Below, piece after piece: positions 53,578-61,501 of a stretch of DNA of 64,000 nucleotides. The notes below the pieces were generated by a model that was not told the origin of the DNA, ran no database searches, and saw nothing but the letters and a program-made list of their open reading frames with translations. The position numbers and the translations under genes are program-made. Within the stretch, counting starts at the first letter, position 1. Every line of letters starts with the position of its first letter. Source of the DNA: Streptomyces aureus (GTDB taxonomy: Bacteria > Actinomycetota > Actinomycetes > Streptomycetales > Streptomycetaceae); contig NZ_KL647041.1 in NCBI RefSeq assembly GCF_000725495.1, positions 126,721-190,720 of the forward strand, in the 5' to 3' direction.

Positions 53578-53806
53578 GATCGTCTTTCCCTCCCGTGCAT
53601 CCCCCGGTGCGGAGACAGACTGCCAAACCGGGTGGCGCGAGCGGTAGCTGGGGCGCCGCGACACGCCAGGTCTTCGGCATACGGTCACTACGGGGTGACG
53701 GCTGGTCACGGAACCGGAGGCCCGGTGACCGGTGTCGTACAACCGAATAGGCTGTCGACATCCGCGCTCCATCAAGCTACTGAAGACGCCGCAGGGGGAA
53801 ACCGCC
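53578..53806. promoter_or_regulatory. Divergent promoter region of the deaminase/SUKH operons
   Basis: This 229-bp gap separates two divergent operons and must hold both promoters. No repeat or operator stands out. GGGGGAAACCGCC just before the ATG at 53807 provides a weak ribosome binding site. Confidence 0.45.
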
Positions 53807-54802
53807 ATGACGACAGGTCGGCTCGGGCAGCAAGCCGCGCCGCCGAACGCGGCCTACGCCGGGCAGGTCGTGCACTTCCCGGATCCGGTCCGGGCGGCGC
53901 GCCATCCCAGAGGCGTGCGGATCGACGAGCGCGGTTACCCGGACTTCTCGCTCTACGCGCGTGCCGCGGCGGAGATCGCCGAGCCCCCGGAGGGCTTCGG
54001 CGTCGACGAGTTGAGGCTGACGGACTATGTCTCCGCGAACGCCGCGCTCGCCGCGTCCGGTCACGACCTGTGGGACACGATCCCCTCGGTGGCGACCCCG
54101 CACGGCTGGACGTGGCACCACGTGGCGGGCACCCGGCGGCTGGAGTTGGTGCCGGTCGAGGTGAAGGCGCTGCTGCGGCACCACGGCGGTGTCGCGACCG
54201 CGGCCGTCGACCACTCCAAGCGGGGCACGCGGCCGTTGCAGGAGACCCGGCCCGCGCACTTCGGACTGCCGAAGTCGTCGGTCGCGGTGACGGAGCAGCA
54301 GGTGCTGGCCGTCGAGGAGGACCTCGGCTACCGGCTCCCCGGTGCCTACCGGTCGTTCCTGAAGGCCGCGGGCGGCTGCGCGCCGGTCGGTGCCGCGCTC
54401 GACGCCGAGCTCGGACTGCTGGTGGACCAGCCGCTGTTCACGGTGCGCGACGAGGCCGCGGTCAACGACCTCGTGTACGTCAACAAGTGCCTGCGCGACC
54501 ATCTGACCAAGGACTACCTGGGCGTCGGGTTCGTCCAGGGCGGTCTGCTGGCCGTGAAGGTCAAGGGCGACCGGATCGGCTCGGTCTGGTTCTGCGCGTT
54601 CGACGACGCCCGTGACCAGGACGCGTGGCCGCCGGCCGAGCGGGTGCAGCGGCTGCTGCTGCCCTGCGGCGACGACTTCGACGCGTTCCTGTCCCGGCTG
54701 GCGGGAAATCCGCCGGAGTTGGAGACGGTGGCGAATCTGATGGTGGACGGCGGCTTCGCGCACGCCGTGCCCGTCTCCTCGGTGTCTTCGGTGGGGGAGT
54801 GA
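53807..54802 (+). CDS. HNH/WHH-like toxin-type domain fused to SUKH-1 (SMI1/KNR4) domain
   Basis: The 331-residue protein has an N-terminal half with VRIDERGYPDFSLYARAAAEI (about 34-54) and GWTWHHVAGTRRLELVPVEV (about 100-119), followed by HHGGVATAAVDHSKRG. This is the sequence order of WHH/HNH-EndoVII toxin nucleases. From about residue 157 a SUKH-1 domain follows (TEQQVLAVEEDLGYRLPGAYRSFLKAAGG ... VGFVQGGLLAVKVKGDRIGSVWFCAFDDA). Toxin and immunity domains in one chain are unusual, and no signal peptide is seen. The next gene begins 7 bp later and is probably cotranscribed. Confidence 0.72.
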   Translation: MTTGRLGQQAAPPNAAYAGQVVHFPDPVRAARHPRGVRIDERGYPDFSLYARAAAEIAEPPEGFGVDELRLTDYVSANAALAASGHDLWDTIPSVATPHGWTWHHVAGTRRLELVPVEVKALLRHHGGVATAAVDHSKRGTRPLQETRPAHFGLPKSSVAVTEQQVLAVEEDLGYRLPGAYRSFLKAAGGCAPVGAALDAELGLLVDQPLFTVRDEAAVNDLVYVNKCLRDHLTKDYLGVGFVQGGLLAVKVKGDRIGSVWFCAFDDARDQDAWPPAERVQRLLLPCGDDFDAFLSRLAGNPPELETVANLMVDGGFAHAVPVSSVSSVGE

Positions 54803-54809
54803 GACTGCG

Positions 54810-57530
54810 ATGGTGACCTTCGCACAGGCGCAGGAGCGCGCCGAAGAGTGGATCAACGGGGACGTGGCCGGGTACCAGCACCGTGAGGTGCGGGTGCGCG
54901 AGTTCGAACTCGGCTTCGTCGTATGGGCGGAGGACCGGGCCGAGGGGCCGCGGTCCGACGGGGGCGCGCAGCGGCTCGTCATCGCCCGGGACAGCGGGGA
55001 GGCCACGCTGTGGCCCGCGCTGCCGGTGGGCGAGGTGATCCGCCGGTACGAGGAGGAGTACGGGGTGCCGGCAGGCTCCCCCGAACCCGCGCCGGCGCCC
55101 CCGGCGCGCGTCGACCTGAACCAGACGTCGTTCCTGCTGAGTCCCCCGGAGTGGCTTCAGGAGGCCGCGGACAAGATGGGGATCCCGGACCGTCGTGCGG
55201 GTGCGGGTGCGGGTGCGGGTGCGGGTGCCGGTTCGGGGTCGGGATCGTCCGGATCGGACGGGGCGGGTTCGTCCGTCAACGGGGCCTCCGGGGGCGGGAG
55301 TTCGCTTCCGGGTGCGCCGGGGGACTCCGGCGAGCACGGGTCCCCGGCGACCGCGCCGGTCCCGGCCGGGGCCACGCCGTGGCCGGACGCCGCGACCGAC
55401 GACGAGGTCCCGCAGGGCGCCCGGGCGGACATGCCGGCCGACGCGACCCCGTGGGCCGGGACGGACACCAACGCCGATCCCGGGGACGACCGTTCCGTAC
55501 CGCTGCCCGCGACCGTGTTCGCCCCGCCGCTGACGGACCCCGACGACGGACGCACTCCGCCGCCCGTCGCCGCGCACGACCAGACCGCCATGATGTCCGG
55601 CGGCAGCCAGCTCCCGCGCACGACCGTGTCGCCGGTGGCCGGTCCGGCCGGGGCCCCGTCGCAGGGGCACGGCGCTCCGGACGCGTCCTCCTACGGCTAT
55701 CCGCAGGGCCCGGGGCAGCACACCCCGCCGCCCGGCGGCCCCCAGGGAACGCCGCCTCCCGGCGCGCCCGCGTACGGCTTCCCGCACGGTCCGGGCACTC
55801 CGCCGCCCGGCGCCCCGTCGGCCCCGGGTGCTCCCGGTGCACCGTCGGCCACGCCCGCACGGCCGCTGTCCCCGAACGCGGGGGACATCGCCGACGCCGC
55901 GACCAGCAAGGCGATGCCGCCCCGTGCGGCGCGCGGCGGCACGGCCGGTACCCCGCATCCGCCGAGCGCTCCGGGCGTTCCGGGCGCACGGCCGGGCGCC
56001 ACGCCCCCGCCGGCGCCCGCCGCGCCCGCGGGCGGCTACATCCCGACGCAGCTCGTCTCGCAGCTCGGGCCGGACGGGCCCGAGGGCGTGCCCGGCCCGC
56101 CCCCGCCGTCCGGCGCGACCCCTCCTCCGGGTGCCACGCCACCTCCGGGCGGTGTCCACCATGCCGCGACGATGCTTGCGGGCCCCGCCGTGGGCGGCCC
56201 CGGCGCGCCGCAGCCGCCCGGTGCCCCCGGAGCTCCGGGCGCTCCCTGGCAGCAGGGTGCTCCGGTTCCGCCGCCGGGCGCGACGCCTCCTCCCGGCGGT
56301 GCGCACCATGCCGCGACGATGCTGGCGGGCCCCGCTGTCGGCGGTCCCGGCGCGCCGCAGCCGCCGGGTGCTCCCGGCGCGCCCGGTGCTCCCGGAGGCG
56401 CGCCCTCGGGTGAGGTGCACCACGCGGCGACGATGTTCGCCCCTCCGGCCGGTGGCCTCGGCGTACCGCCGCCCCCGCAGGCTCCCGGTGTGCCGCAGGG
56501 CGCCCCGCAGCCGTTGCCCGGTCAGCAGCCCGCGTACGGCTATCCGCAGACGGGACTTCCCACCGTGGGGCCCGGCTATCAGGCCGTGCTGCGCTACCGG
56601 GCCCAGGACGGCTCGGAGCAGCAGCTGATCCGGCGTTCCGCGCCGGGCACCCCGCACCCGGAGTGGCAGATCCTGCACGAGCTGCGGGCGATGAACGTGC
56701 CGCCGCAGCAAGTGCTGGAGCTGCACACGGAGTTGGAGTCCTGTGAGCTGCCGGGCGCCTACTGCGCGCGGATGATCCGGGAGACCTTCCCGCAGGCGCG
56801 GATCACGAGCATCGCGCCGTACGGCACGGACCACGCGAGCCGGCAGCAGGGCATGCACCAACTGCTCGCGCACCAGGGTGAGTTGCACCAGGTCGCGGAC
56901 GGGCCGGCGCGTCCGGCCCCGGTGCGGGCGCCGATTCCCCCGGTGCAGCCCGCGCCGCCGATCCCGCCGGAGGCGATCGCGCAGGAGCTGGCGGCGGCGT
57001 TCGGGCCGGGGCTGTTCCGGTTCGACCAGGCGGCCGTGTCGCGGCAGGGCGTCCCGCCGATCGTGGCGCACACGCTGGTCGTGGCCGGACTGCCGGTCGA
57101 CATGGGCCCGTTCTTCTGGGCGCAGGCCCAGCCGGGCCGTCCGGTGCCCACACTCGCCGAACTGGCGCAGGAGCGCGGGGTGGCGGCGTCCTCGGACGCG
57201 GGTTCGTACCTCGTCATGGGCAGCGACTTCGGCAAGGCGATCTGTGTCCAGTACGGCACCGCCAACATCGTCGCCGTGCCGGTGGAGGCCGGTCCCGGCG
57301 GTGCTCCGGTGCCGCCGCAGTTCGTGAACACGGGTCTGCCCGAGTTCGCGCGCTGCCTGGCGCTGCTCGGCCGGATGTGGCGGCTGCGGTTCGGGCTCAA
57401 CCAGGAGCAGGCGGGCCGCTGGACCGTCGACTTCCAGGCCCAGCTCGCCTCCCTCGACCCGGCGGCCCTGGCCTCGCCGGAGAGCTGGTGGTCGGTCCTG
57501 CTGGAGGAGATGTGGGACGGGTTGCTCTAG
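54810..57530 (+). CDS. Large multidomain protein: YrhB-like, Pro-rich repeats, deaminase-like and SUKH-4 domains
   Basis: The 906-residue protein begins with a YrhB/Imm35-like domain (about 1-85, RLVIARDSGEATLWP ... RYEEEYG), then a short VDLNQTSFLLSPPEWLQEAADKMGI segment (about 98-122). Some 450 residues of Pro/Gly/Ala repeats follow, including a 147-bp unit duplicated in the HHAATMLAGPAVGG region (about 450 and 499). A deaminase-like segment (about 585-670) has TPHPEW and SCELPGAYC, where His/Glu and two Cys could bind zinc as in XOO_2897-type deaminases. A SUKH-4 domain (about 715-906) ends the chain. No secretion signal is present. It lies 7 bp downstream of the fusion gene. Confidence 0.7.
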   Translation: MVTFAQAQERAEEWINGDVAGYQHREVRVREFELGFVVWAEDRAEGPRSDGGAQRLVIARDSGEATLWPALPVGEVIRRYEEEYGVPAGSPEPAPAPPARVDLNQTSFLLSPPEWLQEAADKMGIPDRRAGAGAGAGAGAGSGSGSSGSDGAGSSVNGASGGGSSLPGAPGDSGEHGSPATAPVPAGATPWPDAATDDEVPQGARADMPADATPWAGTDTNADPGDDRSVPLPATVFAPPLTDPDDGRTPPPVAAHDQTAMMSGGSQLPRTTVSPVAGPAGAPSQGHGAPDASSYGYPQGPGQHTPPPGGPQGTPPPGAPAYGFPHGPGTPPPGAPSAPGAPGAPSATPARPLSPNAGDIADAATSKAMPPRAARGGTAGTPHPPSAPGVPGARPGATPPPAPAAPAGGYIPTQLVSQLGPDGPEGVPGPPPPSGATPPPGATPPPGGVHHAATMLAGPAVGGPGAPQPPGAPGAPGAPWQQGAPVPPPGATPPPGGAHHAATMLAGPAVGGPGAPQPPGAPGAPGAPGGAPSGEVHHAATMFAPPAGGLGVPPPPQAPGVPQGAPQPLPGQQPAYGYPQTGLPTVGPGYQAVLRYRAQDGSEQQLIRRSAPGTPHPEWQILHELRAMNVPPQQVLELHTELESCELPGAYCARMIRETFPQARITSIAPYGTDHASRQQGMHQLLAHQGELHQVADGPARPAPVRAPIPPVQPAPPIPPEAIAQELAAAFGPGLFRFDQAAVSRQGVPPIVAHTLVVAGLPVDMGPFFWAQAQPGRPVPTLAELAQERGVAASSDAGSYLVMGSDFGKAICVQYGTANIVAVPVEAGPGGAPVPPQFVNTGLPEFARCLALLGRMWRLRFGLNQEQAGRWTVDFQAQLASLDPAALASPESWWSVLLEEMWDGLL

Positions 57531-57833
57531 CGACGGCGGCGGCCGGCTGAGACGGCGGCCCGCTGGGACTGCGGCCCGCTGAGGCGGCGGTGAGAGCCGG
57601 ACGACGGCCGTACGAGTGGTACGACGGCGGTACGGATGAGGCGCTCGGCCCGGATCACGGGCCGGGCGCCTCGTGCTTTCGCAGCGGCGCCACTGACCCG
57701 GAATGTCACGCCTGTGACCTTTCCGCGGCCGATTGGACGGGCGGAGTGTCGCGTTATGAACACTTCCGCGTGATCCATCAAGATGTGCGCGAAATCGTCT
57801 TTTCGTGTGTGTCGGGCGGAGAGGGGTCCAAGG
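57531..57833. promoter_or_regulatory. Intergenic region upstream of the coiled-coil gene
   Basis: The first part has short GCGGCCCGCTG-type repeats (57538-57595) and GTACG repeats. The last 90 bp are visibly less GC-rich and probably hold the promoter, ending with GAGAGGGG as the ribosome binding site. No terminator for the previous gene was identified. Confidence 0.4.
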
Positions 57834-58721
57834 ATGAGCAGCACACCGGTGTCGCCGCACGGCTTCGTGGCCGTACGGGGGCGCGGCTACCGTCCCGAAC
57901 AGGTCGACGCGTACGCCGCGGCGCTCTCCCGGGACCGTGACGCGGCCTGGGAACGGGCGGCCCGGCTCACCGTGCTGGCGAAGGACATGGAGGCCGAGGC
58001 GGAACGGCTGCGGGACGCGGTCACCCGGCTCGCCCCGCAGACGTACGAGGAGCTCGGCGAACGGGCGCGGCGGATCTTCGAGCTCGGGCGGGAGGAGGCC
58101 GAGTTCCTGCGCGGGGAGGCCCGCGGGGAGGCCCGGGCGGAGGCCGAGGCCGCCGAGGCGGTGGGCCGTGACGTGCGGGAGGCCGCGCAGGCGTACGCCG
58201 TCGAGGTCCGCGAGGAGGCGGAGGAATGGGCCCTGCGGCGGCTGCGGGAGGCGCGCGCCGAGGCGGACGAGGTACGTGTCTCCGCCCGGCGCGAGGTGAA
58301 GGAGAGCCGCGGCGAGGTGCTGGCGGCGCTGCGTGAGGTACGGGGGCGGGCGGAGGCCCTGACCGCCGCCCAGGAGGCCGAGCAGGCCGCCGGGGAGGCG
58401 GAGTTCGAGCACACCGTCGCCGAGCGCGCGGCCGCGGCCGAGGCGGTCTCGCTCGAACGCGAGGCGGGCGCCGGGGAGACGCTGGCCCGGGCCGAGCGGG
58501 CCCTCGCGGAGGCGAGGGAGTGGGACCGGCACCAGCAGGAGGACGCGGCGGCGCGAGCGGCCGGGCTGGTCGCGGAGGCGCGGATCAGCGAGGAGCGGAT
58601 CGCCCGGGAGACGGACCGGGTGCTGCGGGAGCACGGGGAGCGGTGGGACGACGTACGGGCCCACATGGACCACGTACGCAGCAGTCTCACCTCGCTCACC
58701 GGGCGGGCCCCTGCGGAGTAG
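57834..58721 (+). CDS. Coiled-coil DivIVA-like protein (often annotated cellulose-binding protein)
   Basis: The 295-residue protein begins MSSTPVSPHGFVAVRGRGYRPEQVDAYAAAL, a DivIVA-type N-terminal motif for membrane or partner binding. Nearly 250 residues of Ala/Glu/Arg-rich coiled coil follow (about 40-280). Long polar coiled-coil proteins act in tip growth and cytoskeleton of streptomycetes. The name cellulose-binding comes from an old annotation and is not supported by any visible carbohydrate-binding feature. ATG 57834 is preferred to an in-frame start 51 bases upstream. Confidence 0.8.
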   Translation: MSSTPVSPHGFVAVRGRGYRPEQVDAYAAALSRDRDAAWERAARLTVLAKDMEAEAERLRDAVTRLAPQTYEELGERARRIFELGREEAEFLRGEARGEARAEAEAAEAVGRDVREAAQAYAVEVREEAEEWALRRLREARAEADEVRVSARREVKESRGEVLAALREVRGRAEALTAAQEAEQAAGEAEFEHTVAERAAAAEAVSLEREAGAGETLARAERALAEAREWDRHQQEDAAARAAGLVAEARISEERIARETDRVLREHGERWDDVRAHMDHVRSSLTSLTGRAPAE

Positions 58722-58766
58722 CCGCTCCGCCGTCCCGCGGGGGTCTCCCTGGCGCCCGCCTCGTCC

Positions 58767-60401
58767 TCAGCGCCCCTTGCGGATCGCCCCCGCCAGGATC
58801 CAGCCCTCCACCGCCTCGTACTGCCGGCGCTGTTCCTCCGCCTTGCGCCGGCCCGAGGCGACCGTGCCCAGCCAGCCGTAGACGAACCCCAGCGGGATCG
58901 ACACGATGCCGGTCGTGGTGAACGGGAACCAGTTGAAGTCCGCGTCCGGGAACGCGGCGGCGGGGGAGCCGGAGACGAGGTTGGTGCCGGGCATGAGGAG
59001 CAGGACGGTGAGGGTGCCTCCGATCAGGGTGGCGAGCAGTCCCGCGCGGGTGTAGCGGCGCCAGAACAGGCTGTAGACCAGCGCGGGCGCGATCGCGGAG
59101 GCGCCGATGCAGAACGACAGGGTGACCAGCGGCTGCAGGCTGTGGTGCTGGGCGAGGGTGGACAGCAGGATGGCCGGGATCCCCACCGCCAGCGCGGAGA
59201 TGCGGGCGAGCAGCATCTCGCGGCGCGGGGAGAGTTCGTCGCCCCGGCGCCGGCCGCGGAAGAGGCGGCTGTGCGCGAACACGTCGTGGGCGAGGGAGTT
59301 GGCGCAGGCCAGGATCATCCCGGCGACGGAGGCGAGCAGCGTCAGGAAGATCGCCGTCGTCACGGTGGTGAACAGGAGGGTCTCGGCGGTGGAGACGGAG
59401 GTGCCGAAGGCCGCCCGGGAGCCCAGCAGATAGGCCGTGTTGCCCTGCGGGTCGGCGGCGGCGATCGCCTCACGGCCGACGAGGGCCGTGGCGCCGAAGC
59501 CGATGACGCCGACGATCAGCACGAACAGGGCCACGCACGGCACCGCCCAGGACAGCGACCTGCGCACCTGGCGGGCGCTGTCGGCGGTGTACATGCGCAT
59601 GGTGATGTGGGGGAGGCAGGCGCCGCCGAGGACGACCGTGAGCTCCGAGGTGATCATGTCCAGGCGGGGGCTGGCGCCGCCCGCGAACTGGAGTCCGGAG
59701 CGCAGGAACGCGTCGCCCACCCCGCTGTTGCCGGCCGCGGCGGTCAGCAGGGTGCCGGGGTTCCAGTCGAAGCGGTGGAGCACGAGGATCGCGACCACCA
59801 GGCCCGAGCCGAGCAGCATCACGATCTTCAGGATCTGGATGAGGGCGGTTCCCTTCATGCCGCCGATCGCCGCGTAGCTGATCATCAGCCCGCCGAGGCC
59901 GATGACGCAGCCGGTCTTGAGGGAGTCGTTGGAGAAGCCGAGGATGAACGCCAGGAGGTCGCCCGCGCCCGCGAGCTGGACCAGCATCAGAGGCAGCAGC
60001 GCCACGATGGTCACCGCGCAGGCCGTGTTGCGGACGGCGCGGCCCGGTGTTCGGCGGGCCAGCGCGTCGCCCATGGTGAACCGGCCCGCGTTGCGCAGCG
60101 GTTCGGCCAGCAGGAACATCAGCAGCATCAGCGACAGGGCGGTGCTCAGGGCGAGGACCACGCCGTCGTAGCCGGCCAGGGCGATGACCCCGCCGGTGCC
60201 GAGCACGCTCGCCGCGGAGATGTAGTCCCCCGCGATGGCGAGGCCGTTGCGCATCGGGGAGAGCGAGCCGTACCCGGTGTAGAACTCGTCGAGGTCGTCG
60301 CGGTCCGGGCCGGTCATCACGCACAGCAGCAGGGTGATCGTGGCGACGGCGGTGAACGCCACGAGCGACATGGTCTGCGCGGAACTGGTGAACCCCGTCA
60401 T
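58767..60401 (-). CDS. Sodium:solute symporter, cation/acetate type (ActP-like)
   Basis: This 544-residue protein has about 13 helices and the SSS pattern: DLDEFYTGYGSLSPMRNGLAIAGDYISAASVLGTGGVIALAGYDG (about 34-78) matches the ActP N-terminal signature, and an LPHITMRMYTADSARQVRRS segment (about 269-288) matches its central motif. The start overlaps the DUF485 gene by four bases (ATGA), the usual arrangement in which the DUF485 protein precedes the permease. It should take up short-chain monocarboxylates such as acetate or propionate. Confidence 0.9.
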   Translation of the reverse strand: MTGFTSSAQTMSLVAFTAVATITLLLCVMTGPDRDDLDEFYTGYGSLSPMRNGLAIAGDYISAASVLGTGGVIALAGYDGVVLALSTALSLMLLMFLLAEPLRNAGRFTMGDALARRTPGRAVRNTACAVTIVALLPLMLVQLAGAGDLLAFILGFSNDSLKTGCVIGLGGLMISYAAIGGMKGTALIQILKIVMLLGSGLVVAILVLHRFDWNPGTLLTAAAGNSGVGDAFLRSGLQFAGGASPRLDMITSELTVVLGGACLPHITMRMYTADSARQVRRSLSWAVPCVALFVLIVGVIGFGATALVGREAIAAADPQGNTAYLLGSRAAFGTSVSTAETLLFTTVTTAIFLTLLASVAGMILACANSLAHDVFAHSRLFRGRRRGDELSPRREMLLARISALAVGIPAILLSTLAQHHSLQPLVTLSFCIGASAIAPALVYSLFWRRYTRAGLLATLIGGTLTVLLLMPGTNLVSGSPAAAFPDADFNWFPFTTTGIVSIPLGFVYGWLGTVASGRRKAEEQRRQYEAVEGWILAGAIRKGR

Positions 60402-60973
60402 CGTGCCGCCTCCCGTCGGGCGTCGAGTTCGCTCTGTCTGCGGATGCGGTCCGCGATCGGGTCGAGGCGCCTGCGCGCGGAGTACTCGTACACGGCGATG
60501 GCGAGGCAGGTGACGGGGACCTGGAGCAGGCCGAGCAGCAGGCCGGTCGACAGGCCGCCGGACACCGTGCCCGTCATCAGTGAGGGGGCGAACGCCGACA
60601 GGAGCAGGAACAGGGTGAAGTAGCCGAGGGCGGTGAGGGTCGCCACCCGGCGCTGGCGGCGGTAGGCGCCGCGCAGGAGCCTGATGTCGCTGTGCTGCCC
60701 CAGGGGCCGGTGGCGCGGCATCCGAGGCTGCGGGGGCTCTGCGGGGCGGGGGCGGGGCTGCCAGGGATAGGTCAGCTGGGTGGGGTCGGGGGCGTAGTGG
60801 GTGGGGTCGTGGTCGTCGTAGTCGTCGGGGTCGTTCTGGTGGGGCGGGTACGGCTGGGGGAGCGGGGCCCGGGGGGACGAGGGCGGGGTGTACGGAGGCG
60901 GTGCGTACGGATGTTGGGGCGGTTGTTGCCGGCGTGGCCGGGGGTGCTCGGGGGACGAGAACGCGTCGGGCAT
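60398..60973 (-). CDS. DUF485-family small membrane protein, partner of the symporter
   Basis: This 191-residue protein has an N-terminal region of about 95 residues, rich in Pro, His, Tyr and Asp, that is absent from classic 100-residue DUF485 proteins. The DUF485 core follows (SDIRLLRGAYRRQRRVATLTALGYFTLFLLLSAFAPSLMTG, about 95-134) with two membrane helices, and a basic tail. DUF485 genes precede and overlap ActP-type permeases and are thought to support them. The ATG at 60973 precedes a Pro-rich start; a shorter start is possible. Confidence 0.8.
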   Translation of the reverse strand: MPDAFSSPEHPRPRRQQPPQHPYAPPPYTPPSSPRAPLPQPYPPHQNDPDDYDDHDPTHYAPDPTQLTYPWQPRPRPAEPPQPRMPRHRPLGQHSDIRLLRGAYRRQRRVATLTALGYFTLFLLLSAFAPSLMTGTVSGGLSTGLLLGLLQVPVTCLAIAVYEYSARRRLDPIADRIRRQSELDARREAAR

Positions 60974-61219
60974 CCCGGTTCTCCTTGCGTGGCTCGGGTC
61001 CGGGGCGGGACCGCAGGGAGCGGGGGGTGAGCAGCGCGCACGCTACTCGTAGGTAGCGGGCTCGCGCGACCGTTTCGCCGAACTGGGCGGTCGGTATGCG
61101 CTTACTTCTGTGACCTGGGGTGTTACCCGCGTTTACCTGTGGAGTTTCCCTGGAGCAGCCCTGAAGGTTCTTCGGATTTCGCGTGGGGTGCGGGTGCCCG
61201 TCGGAGGGCCGGGCGGGGT

Positions 61220-61318
61220 CGGTGGTGGGTCGGGGCCGTGCCGGTGCATCAGCCCGTCGCCGTTGGACGGAGATGTGGACGTTGGTGGCGACGGGCATCG
61301 ATGTACCGGCACGGCCCC
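61220..61318. repeat. 99-bp dyad-symmetric element, copy B
   Basis: The element is the same length as copy A (51964-52062) and differs at two positions, both in the apical loop. The outer arm GGGGCCGTGCCGGT (61232-61245) pairs with 61305-61318, GCATC (61246-61250) with GATGT (61300-61304), and GCCCGTCGCC (61252-61261) with 61287-61296. The gap 60974-61501 shows no gene. Confidence 0.85.
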
Positions 61319-61450
61319 TCGCGCCGGATCCCGGGTGCCGGTAGATCGTGGCTGAGGGTCAGCCCCTCGCGTGCGTCGCCGGGTGCCGGTGAATCGTGGT
61401 TGCTGGGTCCCACCCCCTCACGTTGGATCCCGGGTGCGGGTGCCCGGTCG
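61315..61450. repeat. Tandem ~48-51-bp degenerate repeat after copy B
   Basis: Units beginning CCCCTC(G/A)CG and containing GGGTGCCGGT and ATCGTGG start at 61315, 61363 and 61414 (the last is partial). The same motifs, in shorter form, follow copy A at about 52063-52140, so they seem to belong to the element's surroundings. Confidence 0.65.
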
Positions 61451-61501
61451 CTTGGGTGCGGTCCGGCCCGCGCGTGGTTCGGGGTCCGTCACGCGCGTGA
61501 C

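Noticed and set aside
54561..58673. Reverse-strand open frame of about 1370 codons opposite the SUKH cluster and coiled-coil gene
   Set aside because: It is antisense to well-supported proteins and shows no domain; it arises from third-position GC bias.
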